DNA of 64,000 nt from Gluconobacter wancherniae NBRC 103581 (GCF_007988885.1 NZ_BJUZ01000002.1:186001-250000), one strand, 5' to 3'; counted from the first letter of the stretch, positions 8,909 through 18,059 are shown. Notes: a model not told the origin generated them from the letters alone. A program made the numbers and translations.

Positions 8909-8958
8909 GTTAAGAGTGCCCGCTTTTCTTAACGTCTCTCAGGAGACGTATCGTTTTT
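8909..8958. promoter_or_regulatory. Inverted repeats in the flgH/mscS divergent region
   Basis: GTTAAGA (8909-8915) is repeated inverted as TCTTAAC (8927-8933). It is directly followed by a 7-bp hairpin, ACGTCTC (8932-8938), loop TCAG, GAGACGT (8943-8949), and then a short T run. They could be a repressor site overlapping a start region, or a short terminator. No regulator is identifiable. Confidence 0.4.
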
Positions 8959-9090
8959 AGGGATAATTTTTCCTTGGAACATCAGGGAGTTTCGTGCGTA
9001 GAAACGTTGAGGGTGCGTTTCTTTTTGCCTGGCAGGAAGTCTGTATATCGCGCCGTGATTCTACGCCCCGATTCTTGAGGAGCAGACCGA

Positions 9091-11769
9091 ATGCAGGCGC
9101 GTGCCGGCTTTTGTCTTTCGACCTATTCATTATTAAACTCCAGCCAGGGCCATAAATCCTTGTCAGGCCGCATGCGTATTGCGCTCGCCGTCATGATGCT
9201 GTGTCTGGGGCTGATGCCGGGTTTTCAGGCCCGCGCCGAGACAGCGCCCGCAACTGCTCAGCCTGCCTCTGGAAGCAAGATAGACGCTTCTACGCCTCAT
9301 CTGACGGCAGCACAGGCACAACAGCTTCTGGGCGTTCTGGATAATGATTCCAAACGTGAGCAGTTTGTAACTACTCTCCGCAACCTTTCTGCAGCCCAAG
9401 GAGCGGCGCCGACGGCTACTGCCAGTGGGCAGACCACACAGCCTATCCGCGCAAACAGTCTGGGTGGTCAATTACTGGGCAGCTTCTCGAATCTTGGAAA
9501 CACATCCCTGCGTGAGGTTCACGTTCTGACGCGGACTGTAGGTAATTTCCGTTCTCTGGGGCCCTGGATCCGGCATGTTTCGAACACGCCGGAACTTCGC
9601 AATGAAATGCTAAAGGTTCTGCTGCGTGTAGCGGTGATGATCGCCGTAGCCTCGGCTCTTGCGTTTCTTGTGCGCCTCCTTCTACGCAAGCCCAGAGCCC
9701 GTCTTGAGGGGTATGCACGGCAGCGCAATCTGCGTGAGCAGATACTGGAGCAGGAAGATGCGAAAGACGCCAAGGAGGCTGCGGAGCGCGCTACTGGACA
9801 GGAAGCTTCTACCGACTCAGGCGCAACTGTATCCGAGCAGGTCGAGATGCAGCAGCGTGCTTTGGCAACGCCCATTACCGACCCTTATCAGGGCGAGGAG
9901 GGTGCAGAGCGACTTGTCAAAGCTGAGACTGAGCAGAATGAGCGGCTGAAGCATCAGGGGGCATTAGCCAAGCTTCTGATGGCACTCCGTCGCCTGCCGT
10001 TTTCGATTGGCTGCTTTTTGCTCGATCTTCTGCCAGTTGCAATGTTCCCGCTTGTGGCGTTCATCATGCAGAGCTTTGACCCTGATGGTGACGCTCAGAC
10101 CGCAGATGCACTGCAGAACGTGGCATGGATTGCCAATGTGACAATCGGGGTCTGGGTTGCGTTTCTTTATGCGACGCTGGCACCCGGAAAGCCCTGGTTG
10201 CGGCTTACGACGTTCAGCAATGATGTTTCCCGCTTTCTCTTCGGCTGGCTCCGTCGGATCGGGTTTGTGCTGAGCTGGGGGATCGCGACACTCGCTGTCC
10301 TGGACGATTGCTCCATGCCAGACAACATCACAACGGCATTGGGAAAGATTCTGGCGCTGGTCGGGCATGTCATGCTCGCGATCATGATCATCCGTTCGCG
10401 CGGGTATGTTTCTCGTGCTTTTGAGCCCCTTATGAAGCAGGGGCGCCTTGCAGTTGTTGTGAAGCTGTTCGTTGGGATCTGGTGGATCGTTGCGCTGTTC
10501 TTTGATTTGAGTCTGTGGTTGGTCTGGGCCGCCGAAATTCATGGTGGTTATGCTCGGATTACGTATATTTTCGTACGATCCTGCATCGCATTGATCATTA
10601 TGCGGATTATCAGCATTGCGGCCTATGGTGCGTTGGAGCGCTTTTTCCGGTTGGTCGCGGAATGGAAGTTTCTTGCTAATGATTCACAGGATCGGATTGC
10701 GCGATACTATCCCTCTGCCCGTCGTGTGCTGGGTGTTCTTGTTGCGCTGCTGACACTTGGGGCTTTGTGTGTTGCCTGGGGTGTGCCGCTGGAGAGCATT
10801 TTCGGTAAGGGAGCACTTGGCTCGCGGCTGCTGTCTTCTGTCAGCACAATCGTCATAGCGCTGTTGATTGGCGTGCTGATCTGGGAAGGTGTGAATATCG
10901 CCATTGAGCGCCATATCCGGAACCTTGGTAACTACGATGATTCCAAGGCGCGGATGGCCCGCTTCCGCACTCTGCAGCCGATGCTTCGAATCATTCTGAT
11001 GGTTGTGCTGGTGGGCGTTGTGGGGCTCACGGTGTTGTCCCAGATCGGGGTGAACACTACGCCGCTTCTTGCCAGTGCTTCGATTTTTGGTGTGGCTTTG
11101 GGTTTCGGTTCCCAGAAGCTCGTTCAGGATTTTATCAGCGGTATTTTCCTGTTGATGGAAAATGCACTTACGGTTGGCGATGCGGTAACTCTGAGCGGCA
11201 CTTATGGCGTGGTGGAGAAGCTTTCCCTCCGGACGGTTCATGTGCGTGCAAATGATGGCTCCATGAACATTTTCCCGTTCAGTTCCCTCAATCAGATCAC
11301 GAACTACAACCGTGATTTTGCTCGTGCGATTATTGTGGCTGAAGTGGGTTATTCTGTTGATACGGACGACGTGGTGAAGGCTCTGAACGACATCACTGCC
11401 GAAATGCGCGCGGACGAGAAATTCCGCGATCTTATCATCGACAATTTCCAGATGTGGGGTGTTGATTCCCTGAACGATTCTTCCGTGACTGTTCGTGGAA
11501 CGCTCCCCACGACGACGGCCGGTCGCTGGCCCGTACAGCGTGAATTCTATCGCCGGATGAAAAAGTGCTTCCAGGCACGTGATATCGACATTCCGTTTCC
11601 TACACGTACTCTGGAAATTTCCGGGATTGAACGTCTGATGGATTATCAGGCACCGAAAACAAGAGCGGAATGGATTGGGAAAGAGCCAGAGGATGCGGTT
11701 GAAAGTGGTGATCCGAAAGCACAGGGCGAGAGCGGGGATGGCAGCATAGCAGCGCCTTCCGATCAATAA
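9091..11769 (+). CDS. Large mechanosensitive ion channel, MscS family
   Basis: An 892-residue inner-membrane channel that would open under membrane tension and release solutes during hypo-osmotic shock. Residues 1-50 contain a signal peptide ending near QARAE. A periplasmic domain, a charged cytoplasmic loop (about 210-290) and many membrane helices follow. The conserved MscS core is at about 650-760: the glycine/alanine-rich pore helix with ASIFGVALGFGSQKLVQDFISG, then the beta domain with DAVTLSGTYGVVEKLSLRTV and FPFSSLNQITN. The size places it with the large MscK/YjeP-like members rather than the small MscS. GAGGAG eight bases before ATG 9091 supports this start; ATG 9172 is possible. Confidence 0.9.
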   Translation: MQARAGFCLSTYSLLNSSQGHKSLSGRMRIALAVMMLCLGLMPGFQARAETAPATAQPASGSKIDASTPHLTAAQAQQLLGVLDNDSKREQFVTTLRNLSAAQGAAPTATASGQTTQPIRANSLGGQLLGSFSNLGNTSLREVHVLTRTVGNFRSLGPWIRHVSNTPELRNEMLKVLLRVAVMIAVASALAFLVRLLLRKPRARLEGYARQRNLREQILEQEDAKDAKEAAERATGQEASTDSGATVSEQVEMQQRALATPITDPYQGEEGAERLVKAETEQNERLKHQGALAKLLMALRRLPFSIGCFLLDLLPVAMFPLVAFIMQSFDPDGDAQTADALQNVAWIANVTIGVWVAFLYATLAPGKPWLRLTTFSNDVSRFLFGWLRRIGFVLSWGIATLAVLDDCSMPDNITTALGKILALVGHVMLAIMIIRSRGYVSRAFEPLMKQGRLAVVVKLFVGIWWIVALFFDLSLWLVWAAEIHGGYARITYIFVRSCIALIIMRIISIAAYGALERFFRLVAEWKFLANDSQDRIARYYPSARRVLGVLVALLTLGALCVAWGVPLESIFGKGALGSRLLSSVSTIVIALLIGVLIWEGVNIAIERHIRNLGNYDDSKARMARFRTLQPMLRIILMVVLVGVVGLTVLSQIGVNTTPLLASASIFGVALGFGSQKLVQDFISGIFLLMENALTVGDAVTLSGTYGVVEKLSLRTVHVRANDGSMNIFPFSSLNQITNYNRDFARAIIVAEVGYSVDTDDVVKALNDITAEMRADEKFRDLIIDNFQMWGVDSLNDSSVTVRGTLPTTTAGRWPVQREFYRRMKKCFQARDIDIPFPTRTLEISGIERLMDYQAPKTRAEWIGKEPEDAVESGDPKAQGESGDGSIAAPSDQ

Positions 11770-11779
11770 ATGGCGATAT

Positions 11780-11808
11780 GCATGGCTTTGAGTTGAATCT
11801 GGCCATGC
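11780..11808. other. Short hairpin behind the MscS gene
   Basis: GCATGGC (11780-11786) pairs with GCCATGC (11802-11808). No T run follows, so it is only a weak terminator candidate. Confidence 0.3.
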
Positions 11809-11874
11809 AAATAACCTGCAACCATTGGTCAGGCGAACCGTTCTGATTTTTCCTGTTATGTGAAGGAAAATACT

Positions 11875-12042
11875 GTGCGTAAAACCGTTCTTCTACTTCT
11901 GGCACTTTCCTTTACGACGGTTACGCTGAGTGCGTGCGAGCAGCACCGTACCTTTGGGCAGAAGGTTCGTGACACCGTCGATCCTCCTCAGGGACCGATC
12001 GAAAAGGCAGGTCGTTCGATTGATCGCGCTACTGGAAACTGA
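11875..12042 (+). CDS. Small lipoprotein of unknown function
   Basis: A 55-residue protein starting at GTG 11875, with GAAGGAAAA just upstream; an in-frame GTG at 11860 would overlap that ribosome site. A hydrophobic signal peptide ends in the lipobox LSAC near residue 22, so about 34 residues remain after cleavage. The mature part includes FGQKVRDTVDPPQGPIEKAGRSIDRATGN, which recalls the short entericidin- or YtxH-like surface lipoproteins of alphaproteobacteria, but I cannot name it. A strong terminator follows. Probably anchored in the outer membrane; the function is unknown. Confidence 0.75.
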   Translation: MRKTVLLLLALSFTTVTLSACEQHRTFGQKVRDTVDPPQGPIEKAGRSIDRATGN

Positions 12043-12076
12043 TTGCCTGAACTCAGGTTTCTGTTGTCCGGTCTAG

Positions 12077-12116
12077 AAAAGCCAGTGCATCTCCTTTGTG
12101 GAGATCACTGGCTTTT
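12077..12116 (+). terminator. Intrinsic terminator after the small lipoprotein
   Basis: An 11-bp outer stem (AAAAGCCAGTG with CACTGGCTTTT) continues into a 6-bp inner stem (ATCTCC with GGAGAT). The symmetric A/T ends would let it work in both directions. Confidence 0.9.
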
Positions 12117-12250
12117 CTGATTCTGGGGGGTAGCTTCACCTCTTGCAGGTGCTAGTTTGCAGTTCCATTGCCATTCCCGCGGGCATGGCGCGTGAGCTGC
12201 TCCTCACAGGGTCCTCCTGCATGATCGGTGCGAGCTCGGAGGAGATCGCA

Positions 12251-13159
12251 ATGCGTGTGCTGGTAACGGGTTTTCGTGGCTTTGTCGGCCATCATCTCCG
12301 CCTTCGTCTGGCGGCGCGTGCTCCGCAATCTGCGTTTATTGAAGCGCCGTTCGATGTGACGGACAGGGACGCAGTCGATACGGTTATTGGCAATGTTCGG
12401 CCGGATGCCTGCATTCATCTGGCGGGCATATCTGACCCGGAAAAAATAGCCGCAGATACGCGCCGTAACTGGTCTGTCAATCTCGATGGTGCACTGAATA
12501 TTGGTGAGAGTCTTCTGAAGCATGTGCCGCATGCACGAATGGTGTTTGCATCAACGTCTGAAGTGTACGGGGCAAGTTTTCATGCAGAAAGTCCTTTGAC
12601 TGAACATGCATCTCTTGCCCCACTGAACCCGTATGCCGCGTCCAAGGCTGCGGCCGATATGGCATTGGGTGTTCTGGCGCGTGACGGATTGCAGGTAGTG
12701 CGTTTTCGCCCATTCAATCATACTGGCACGGGACAGGAGCCGTTTCGTGTTGTTGCAGCTTTTGCGAGACAGGTGGCTCGGGTCGAGGCCGGGTTACAGC
12801 GGCCTGTCATTGAGGTGGGTAATCTGGAGGGGCAGCGGGACTTCATGGACGTTCAGGACGTCTGCGATGCGTATATTGATGCGATTGCGCCCCAGATCGG
12901 CCTTCAGCCTGGAACGATACTGAACCTCTGTTCCGGCTCGCTTCGTTCCGTCCGCTCAGTGCTGACGGATTTTCTGGAAATTTCCGGTGTGAGCGCTGCG
13001 GTTCACGAAGATCCGGCGCGTGTGCGGCTTCTGGATGTTGCTGTAACGCGAGGAGACGCTTCACAGGCGCATCGTCTCCTTGGATGGGAGCCACGGGTGC
13101 CGTGGTCCCGTACCCTGCATGATGTGCTTAATGACTGGCGTAACAGGGTTCGGGCATAA
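12251..13159 (+). CDS. NAD-dependent epimerase/dehydratase, GDP-deoxyhexulose reductase type
   Basis: A 302-residue short-chain dehydrogenase of the extended type, acting on a nucleotide sugar in the cytoplasm. The frame is open to 12143, but ATG 12251 has GGAGGAG seven bases ahead and opens directly on the Rossmann motif TGFRGFVGHHL. The Ser of the catalytic set is in FASTSEVYG, and the Tyr-Lys pair is in NPYAASKAA near residue 138-142. The RPFNHTGTGQ segment and the EVGNLEGQRDFMDVQDV block are typical of GDP-6-deoxy-4-keto-mannose reductase (Rmd) and GDP-mannose dehydratase relatives. The exact substrate is not proven. The gene converges with gmhA, so surface polysaccharide synthesis is plausible. 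Confidence 0.82.
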   Translation: MRVLVTGFRGFVGHHLRLRLAARAPQSAFIEAPFDVTDRDAVDTVIGNVRPDACIHLAGISDPEKIAADTRRNWSVNLDGALNIGESLLKHVPHARMVFASTSEVYGASFHAESPLTEHASLAPLNPYAASKAAADMALGVLARDGLQVVRFRPFNHTGTGQEPFRVVAAFARQVARVEAGLQRPVIEVGNLEGQRDFMDVQDVCDAYIDAIAPQIGLQPGTILNLCSGSLRSVRSVLTDFLEISGVSAAVHEDPARVRLLDVAVTRGDASQAHRLLGWEPRVPWSRTLHDVLNDWRNRVRA

Positions 13160-13166
13160 AAAGCTT

Positions 13167-13811
13167 TCAGATCGAGGCGGTGTGACCTGATTGCGGGCAG
13201 AGTTCTCGTTCCACCAGCGCGCAGACGACATGTGATGCGGTGATGTGAATCTGCTGGATCAGAGGAGTCCAGTCTGATGGTGCACGGAATGCGATGTCAC
13301 AGTCGTCGACCACAACGCCGTTGTCTCCCATGAACACGACTGTTGTGAGGCCGTGAGCGCGTGCTTCAGCCAGAGCGCGAACGATGTTGGGCGAGCGGCC
13401 GGAGGTCGTAATGCCAATGAACACGTCTCCAGGGCGCCCAAGAGCTGCGACCTGACGTGAGAACACGTGGTCATAGCCGTAATCATTGCTGATGGCTGTC
13501 ATGGCGGAACTGTCAGTGGTGAGTGCTATGGCAGCGAGGGGACGCCGATCATACATCAGGCGTGCTGTGAATTCGCCCGCAATGTGCTGTGCGTCGGCGG
13601 CACTTCCACCATTCCCTGCGACGAGCAGCTTGCCCCCGCGATGCAGGGAGGCTGAGATTGTCTGGGCTATTTCAGCCAGACAGTTCTTGCAGGTACTGCT
13701 GTCAGCAAAGTCGCGCATCGTGTCTGCGGAGCGATTGAGAAAATCGTCCAGATAGCTGGCTTCGCTATCGGAGAGGACGTTCGTCAGCGCTTCTGTCGTG
13801 GACTGAGACAT
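13167..13811 (-). CDS. gmhA: Phosphoheptose isomerase GmhA
   Basis: Converts sedoheptulose 7-phosphate to D-glycero-D-manno-heptose 7-phosphate, the first step to the heptose of lipopolysaccharide. The 214-residue protein is one SIS domain with GGKLLVAGNGGSAADAQHIAGEF near residues 58-80, the TTSGRSPNI phosphate loop near 130 and the QIHITASHVVCALVE helix at the end. The frame extends further upstream, but ATG 13811 gives the usual GmhA length. Upstream codons read as low-complexity sequence. Its neighbours are a nucleotide-sugar epimerase on one side and a divergent MOSC gene on the other, with no other heptose gene adjacent. Confidence 0.9.
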   Translation of the reverse strand: MSQSTTEALTNVLSDSEASYLDDFLNRSADTMRDFADSSTCKNCLAEIAQTISASLHRGGKLLVAGNGGSAADAQHIAGEFTARLMYDRRPLAAIALTTDSSAMTAISNDYGYDHVFSRQVAALGRPGDVFIGITTSGRSPNIVRALAEARAHGLTTVVFMGDNGVVVDDCDIAFRAPSDWTPLIQQIHITASHVVCALVERELCPQSGHTASI

Positions 13812-14011
13812 CGATGGAAAAACTCCGGGCAGGGCGTCTGGAATGTATGGGCGGCGCGCTGCTGCCACATGGGCGTATGGGTGGTGAGACAGTCGTTTTT
13901 CTGCACTTCTGTCAAGGGGATATGGGGTTTGGGGCGCTGGATGCAAATCGCGTTTCGGGAATGGTCAGTTGCGTGTTCGCATGCACATGTCCGACAAGGG
14001 GAGGTTACTTC

Positions 14012-14035
14012 ATGAAGGATTTGCTCGCGTGCTGA
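14012..14035 (+). CDS. Seven-residue upstream ORF overlapping the MOSC start
   Basis: ATG 14012 is preceded at good spacing by AAGGGGAGG, the strongest ribosome site in this intergenic region. It encodes MKDLLAC and stops at TGA 14033-14035, four bases past the GTG proposed as the start of the next gene. It could be a coupling leader peptide. A one-base sequence change joining the frames is the alternative. Confidence 0.4.
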   Translation: MKDLLAC

Positions 14036-14826
14036 GTATCGCCTCCCTGCATCTTTATCCTGTCAAAAGCCTGCGCAGCCTCGAGCCAGAAGTGATGGAT
14101 CTTGAAGCATGGGGCGCGCGCGGAGACAGGCGTTGGGTCGTGGTAGACGCTGACGGGATATTCCTGACACAGCGCAAAGACCCGATCATGGCAACGGTTC
14201 GCGTTCTTCAGTATCCCAATGGGATTGTTCTGCAACACGCTACACGGCCTGATCTGAGAGTTCCGTTTCCTGATGGTGGACCAATCGCAGATGTAGCTGT
14301 TTGGAAGGACATGATTTCAGCGCGTGATGCTGGTGATGAGGCTTCCTTATGGTTGAGTGCGATTATCGGAAAGTCGTGTCGCCTGACTTACATGGATGCT
14401 CCGGCTTCTGCCCGTCCGGGGCATCACGCAGGGCACGATTTTCAGGTGTCTTTTGCAGATGGCTTTCCGTTGCTTGTCTGCACGACAGCCTCTTTGCAGG
14501 ACCTGAATACGAGATTGAAAGTTCCCGTTCCCATGGAGCGGTTCCGGCCCAATATCGTGATTGCCGGGGCAGCGCCATGGGAGGAGGATAGCTGGGTAAC
14601 ATTGCGGATCGGTGACGTGGAACTCAGAAACGTCAAGCCATGCAGCCGCTGCGTGATGACGACTATTGATCAGGCAACGGGCACCATCCTGCACAAGGGT
14701 GAACCCCTGCGCAGTCTTGGGGCGTTTCGTCGCCAGGAGGGCGGGATCATGTTTGGCCAGAACGCCCTTGTAGTGCGGGGAGGGCGCATAAAGCTGGGTG
14801 ATCCCGTCCAGCTTTCAAAAAACTGA
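14029..14826 (+). CDS. MOSC domain protein
   Basis: A 265-residue protein with an N-terminal MOSC beta-barrel domain (LHLYPVKSLRS at the start, then GDRRWVVVDADG) and a C-terminal MOSC domain. The conserved cysteine of the latter is in NVKPCSRCVMTTID near residue 205. The family includes the amidoxime-reducing proteins YcbX and mARC, which bind molybdenum cofactor. Such proteins reduce N-hydroxylated compounds, but the substrate here is unknown. GTG 14029 is the chosen start, with GAAGGA ten bases ahead. In-frame ATGs at 13981 and 13987 lack ribosome sites. A small ORF with a better ribosome site ends inside this start. The stop is 5 bp from the convergent nagB. Confidence 0.82.
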   Translation: MLSIASLHLYPVKSLRSLEPEVMDLEAWGARGDRRWVVVDADGIFLTQRKDPIMATVRVLQYPNGIVLQHATRPDLRVPFPDGGPIADVAVWKDMISARDAGDEASLWLSAIIGKSCRLTYMDAPASARPGHHAGHDFQVSFADGFPLLVCTTASLQDLNTRLKVPVPMERFRPNIVIAGAAPWEEDSWVTLRIGDVELRNVKPCSRCVMTTIDQATGTILHKGEPLRSLGAFRRQEGGIMFGQNALVVRGGRIKLGDPVQLSKN

Positions 14827-14831
14827 GCCTT

Positions 14832-15593
14832 TTAGAGGTTTGACGCCGATTTCTGCTGCTTCCAGATCGCGGCAGCTTCATGGTCCAGAATAACCGTGCA
14901 GTTTGCGTGAAGCCTGATTGCGGAAGCGCTGATGTCTGGCGTCAGTGGGCCCAGAAGTGCTTCTGCAACGATGCGGGCTTTGCTTGAACCCGTGGCCACG
15001 AGCAGCAGTTCCCGTGCCTCTAGAATGGTGCCGACGCCCATGGTCAGGGCAGTGTGTGGGACGGCATCGGGCTGTCCACCAAACATTGCAGCGTTCTGTC
15101 GGCGTGTGACGTCATCAAGGGTGACGGGTCGTGTGCGCGTATCGAATGCGGAGGGCGGTTCGTTGAAGCCGATATGGCCCGTTTCACCAATGCCCAGGAG
15201 TTGTAGTCCTAAACCGCCTTCATTTTGAATTGCAGCCTCATATGCCGCGCATTCAGCAACAAGGTCCGAAGCTGTGCCATCAGGTACATGGACATGTTCC
15301 GGGCGCATGTTCACATGCCCGAAAAGGTGCTCCTGCATGTAGTGTCTGTAAGAGCGTGGATCTGTGGGGGACAGGCCGACATACTCATCGAGATTGAAGG
15401 AAGTGAGCTGTGAAAAATCGAGCTTTCCAGCCTGATGATCGGAAACCAGAAGCGCATAGATGCTTTCCATCGTGCGGCCGGTTGCCAGTCCAAGAACCGG
15501 GTGTGCGGCACCGCGAATGTGGTCTGCCAGAAAGGTGGCTGCCCGCTGGAAAGCGCTTGCTGTATCGGGCGCAATGATGACGTTGAGTGGCAT
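14832..15593 (-). CDS. nagB: Glucosamine-6-phosphate deaminase, NagB-I type
   Basis: Converts glucosamine 6-phosphate to fructose 6-phosphate and ammonia, the last step of amino-sugar breakdown. The 253-residue protein has the family blocks GLATGRTMESIY near residue 38, TSFNLDEYVGL near 68 and the active-site loop GIGETGHIGFNEP near 128. It also has RTRPVTLDDVTR. ATG 15593 has GGGGAGA behind it; the longer frame adds an unconserved basic leader. It ends the nagK to nagB operon on the minus strand and lies 32 bp after nagA. A second, unrelated SIS-type deaminase is encoded in the same operon, so the step appears doubled. Confidence 0.93.
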   Translation of the reverse strand: MPLNVIIAPDTASAFQRAATFLADHIRGAAHPVLGLATGRTMESIYALLVSDHQAGKLDFSQLTSFNLDEYVGLSPTDPRSYRHYMQEHLFGHVNMRPEHVHVPDGTASDLVAECAAYEAAIQNEGGLGLQLLGIGETGHIGFNEPPSAFDTRTRPVTLDDVTRRQNAAMFGGQPDAVPHTALTMGVGTILEARELLLVATGSSKARIVAEALLGPLTPDISASAIRLHANCTVILDHEAAAIWKQQKSASNL

Positions 15594-15625
15594 GGGTTTT
15601 CTCCCCGTTCTTGCGTATGAGACGG

Positions 15626-16732
15626 TTACAGACGCCGCTCGCCGCCGACCCACACTTCCAAGATGTTCAGCGTGGCATCAAGAATGGTGAAGTCCGCCAG
15701 AAAGTCAGGCGCGAGAACACCGCGGTCATGCAGGCCCAGATATTGTGCGGCATTGGAACTCACCAGACCTGCGGCCTTGGGAAGTGACATGCCTGATGCA
15801 ACAGCATTGCGGAGTGCCTGATCGAGCGTAAGAATGCTTCCTGCCAATGAGCCGTTTGGCAGTCGGACAACGCCATCCTGGATTGTGACATCCTGCCCGC
15901 CGAGCTGACTGGTGCCATCTGGTCCGCCGGTTCCGCGCATTGCGTCCGTTACGAACAGCAGGCGCTTGCCCATGACGCGTTCGACCAGACGGAAGCTGGC
16001 TGGATGCACATGGTGTGTATCGAAGATCATCTCGCCATAGGCGCTGTCACTGCACATGAGTGCGGTAACCGGGCCGGGCCTGCGTCCTTCAATGGGAGAC
16101 ATGGCGTTGAAAAGATGGGTGGCACCAATCGTGCCTCCCGCTGCGCAGACAGTGCAGATCGCGCGTTCCGCACCTTCGAAATCCGTTGTGGTGTGCCCGA
16201 GACTGACCCTGACACCCGCCCGTGAGAAACGGCGCATGGCATCATCCGCATGCTCCAGCTCGGGTGCTAGCGTAACCACCCGCACGCATCCTGTCGCAAG
16301 CGCTTCTTCCACTTTTTCGGGTGAAGGCGTGATGGCAAACGGGGGCTGCGCTCCGAGTTTGTGGGGGCTGACAAATGGTCCTTCCAGATGTGCACCATGC
16401 ACGCGCGGACCGTTTGCCACCCCGTTCCGGCAGACTTCAGCCACGGCACGGAGCGCGCACATGACATCATCCCAGGGGCGGGTGATTGTGGTGGGAAGGA
16501 TGGTGGTCGTGCCGTGGCCCATATGGAAGTGCGAAAGCGTTTCGATGGCGCTGACGCCGTCCATCGTATCTGCCCCACCACCGCCATGGACGTGGCCGTC
16601 GATAAAGCCCGGCAGGATATAGCGCTCGCTGCTGGTCCTGAGGGGATCAAGCGCGCGGATATGGGTGTCGAACGTGATGCGGCCGGGAAGGATGCGATCC
16701 GCAAGGACGAGCTGGCCGTCTAGGTAGGGCAT
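15626..16732 (-). CDS. nagA: N-acetylglucosamine-6-phosphate deacetylase
   Basis: Removes acetate from N-acetylglucosamine 6-phosphate, giving glucosamine 6-phosphate for the deaminases. The 368-residue amidohydrolase has metal ligands in IDGHVHGGGGAD near residue 45, LEGPFVSP near 115, the GHTTTDF block near 180, the HLFNAM block near 200 and the catalytic aspartate in FVTDAM near 265. Its ATG overlaps the stop of the transporter gene by one base (TGATG), so the two are translationally coupled. It sits in the order transporter, nagA, nagB. Length and motifs are normal. Confidence 0.95.
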   Translation of the reverse strand: MPYLDGQLVLADRILPGRITFDTHIRALDPLRTSSERYILPGFIDGHVHGGGGADTMDGVSAIETLSHFHMGHGTTTILPTTITRPWDDVMCALRAVAEVCRNGVANGPRVHGAHLEGPFVSPHKLGAQPPFAITPSPEKVEEALATGCVRVVTLAPELEHADDAMRRFSRAGVRVSLGHTTTDFEGAERAICTVCAAGGTIGATHLFNAMSPIEGRRPGPVTALMCSDSAYGEMIFDTHHVHPASFRLVERVMGKRLLFVTDAMRGTGGPDGTSQLGGQDVTIQDGVVRLPNGSLAGSILTLDQALRNAVASGMSLPKAAGLVSSNAAQYLGLHDRGVLAPDFLADFTILDATLNILEVWVGGERRL

Positions 16733-18009
16733 CAGGAGTGATCCAGTGGTAGAAGGCCCGTCTTTCCGAAGCGGCGGGCATAGAAGAGGATTGCAACGTA
16801 GGACGGGAGGACGAGTAGGGCGAACATGGCCTGAAAGCCGACGAAGGGTTTGAGGGCGACATAAATCTGAGGGACGACCGCGCCGCCACTATATGCCATG
16901 ACCAGAAATGCTGATGCGAGTGGCGTCCATGCTCCCGCGCCACGGATGGCGATTGGGAAGAGGGTTGGCATCATCATGGCGTTTGTGGCCCCTAGCAGCG
17001 CCACGCACATGACAGACGGATAGCCATGCGTGAGAAAGGCGGCCACGGTCAGGCAGAAGCCACCTATGCACGCAAACTCCAGAAAGCGCTCCTGCGAGAT
17101 CAGGCGGGGGATGACCACGATCCCCGTCATGTAACCTGCCAGCATTCCTGCCAGTGTGAGGGACGTAAAGAATTTGGTTTGGCTGAGCGGCAGGCCAAAG
17201 CCCTGCCCGTAAGTGCCAATGGCGTCTCCTGCCATGACTTCGACGCCAACATAGAGAAAAATTGCAATGATGCCGAATACTAGATGTGGCCGAAAAACGC
17301 GGTTTTTCTGATCTGGAAGGCCTGGCAGAGAAGGGGCTTCAAGTTCGGGTAAGGGAAAAAATATGATCGCGCATGCAGCGATCAGCAGAACGACAGCCAT
17401 GCCCATGTAGGGCGCATAAATTGCCTGCACAAAGTGTGCGAGAATGGTATCGCGCGTGGCTGCGTCCGGGGCCTGCTCCGCTTTTTCAGCAACGCTGCCG
17501 ATATCGCCCATGACTACGGTGGCAAGAACGATCGGAGCCAGGATACCGGCAAATTTGTTGCATACGCCCATGATTGCAATGCGCTGTGCCGCGCGGTTCT
17601 GCGGGCCGAGAAGGCTCACCAGCGGATTGATGACGACCTGCATCAGTGAAAGACCGGCGCCTAGAACAAGCAGGCCAGTTAGAGCACCTCCATAGGAACG
17701 CATGGTGACGAACTGCCCGAACAGTGCAACGCCCACAGCGCATAGGGCCAGCGATCCGGAAAGCCCCTTACGCAGACCCAATTTGCGGGCCAGCACGGAG
17801 GCAGGTAGCGAGAAAAAGAAATAGGAAAGATAAAAGACCATCGGCACAAGAAAAGCGCTGACGTCCCCAAGCGAAAATGCAACGCGGACGAACGTGATGA
17901 GCGGCCCGTTGATCCAGGTTACGAACCCGATCATGAAGAAAATACAGGCTGCCAGCCCCAGAGGGGCCAGCCCGTAGCGGCCAGTCAAACTGTCGGGAGA
18001 GTGCATCAT
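16732..18009 (-). CDS. nagP: Sugar MFS transporter, NagP/FucP type
   Basis: A 425-residue twelve-helix permease of the FucP/GluP branch of the major facilitator superfamily. The first helix begins AACIFFMIGFVTWINGPLI, which is the signature region of this branch, and the MGVCNKFAGILAPI segment near residue 145 is also typical. In Shewanella such a permease, NagP, brings N-acetylglucosamine across the inner membrane unphosphorylated. The adjoining kinase, nagA and deaminase genes make that the best guess here. It does not use the PTS route. Fucose or glucose as substrate cannot be excluded from sequence. It overlaps nagA by one base. Confidence 0.87.
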   Translation of the reverse strand: MMHSPDSLTGRYGLAPLGLAACIFFMIGFVTWINGPLITFVRVAFSLGDVSAFLVPMVFYLSYFFFSLPASVLARKLGLRKGLSGSLALCAVGVALFGQFVTMRSYGGALTGLLVLGAGLSLMQVVINPLVSLLGPQNRAAQRIAIMGVCNKFAGILAPIVLATVVMGDIGSVAEKAEQAPDAATRDTILAHFVQAIYAPYMGMAVVLLIAACAIIFFPLPELEAPSLPGLPDQKNRVFRPHLVFGIIAIFLYVGVEVMAGDAIGTYGQGFGLPLSQTKFFTSLTLAGMLAGYMTGIVVIPRLISQERFLEFACIGGFCLTVAAFLTHGYPSVMCVALLGATNAMMMPTLFPIAIRGAGAWTPLASAFLVMAYSGGAVVPQIYVALKPFVGFQAMFALLVLPSYVAILFYARRFGKTGLLPLDHS

Positions 18010-18059
18010 GGTCTTGAAACTCCACGGACCCCACAGGGATCCGGTGTCGACAGGGGCGT

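Noticed and set aside
8909-8933. CtrA-like TTAA pair upstream of flgH
   Set aside because: The two TTAA halves are 15 bases apart, not the seven expected for a CtrA box.
10684-11766. A 360-codon ORF opposite the MscS gene
   Set aside because: Shadow of a long GC-biased gene; no motif, no start site, histidine/arginine-rich composition.
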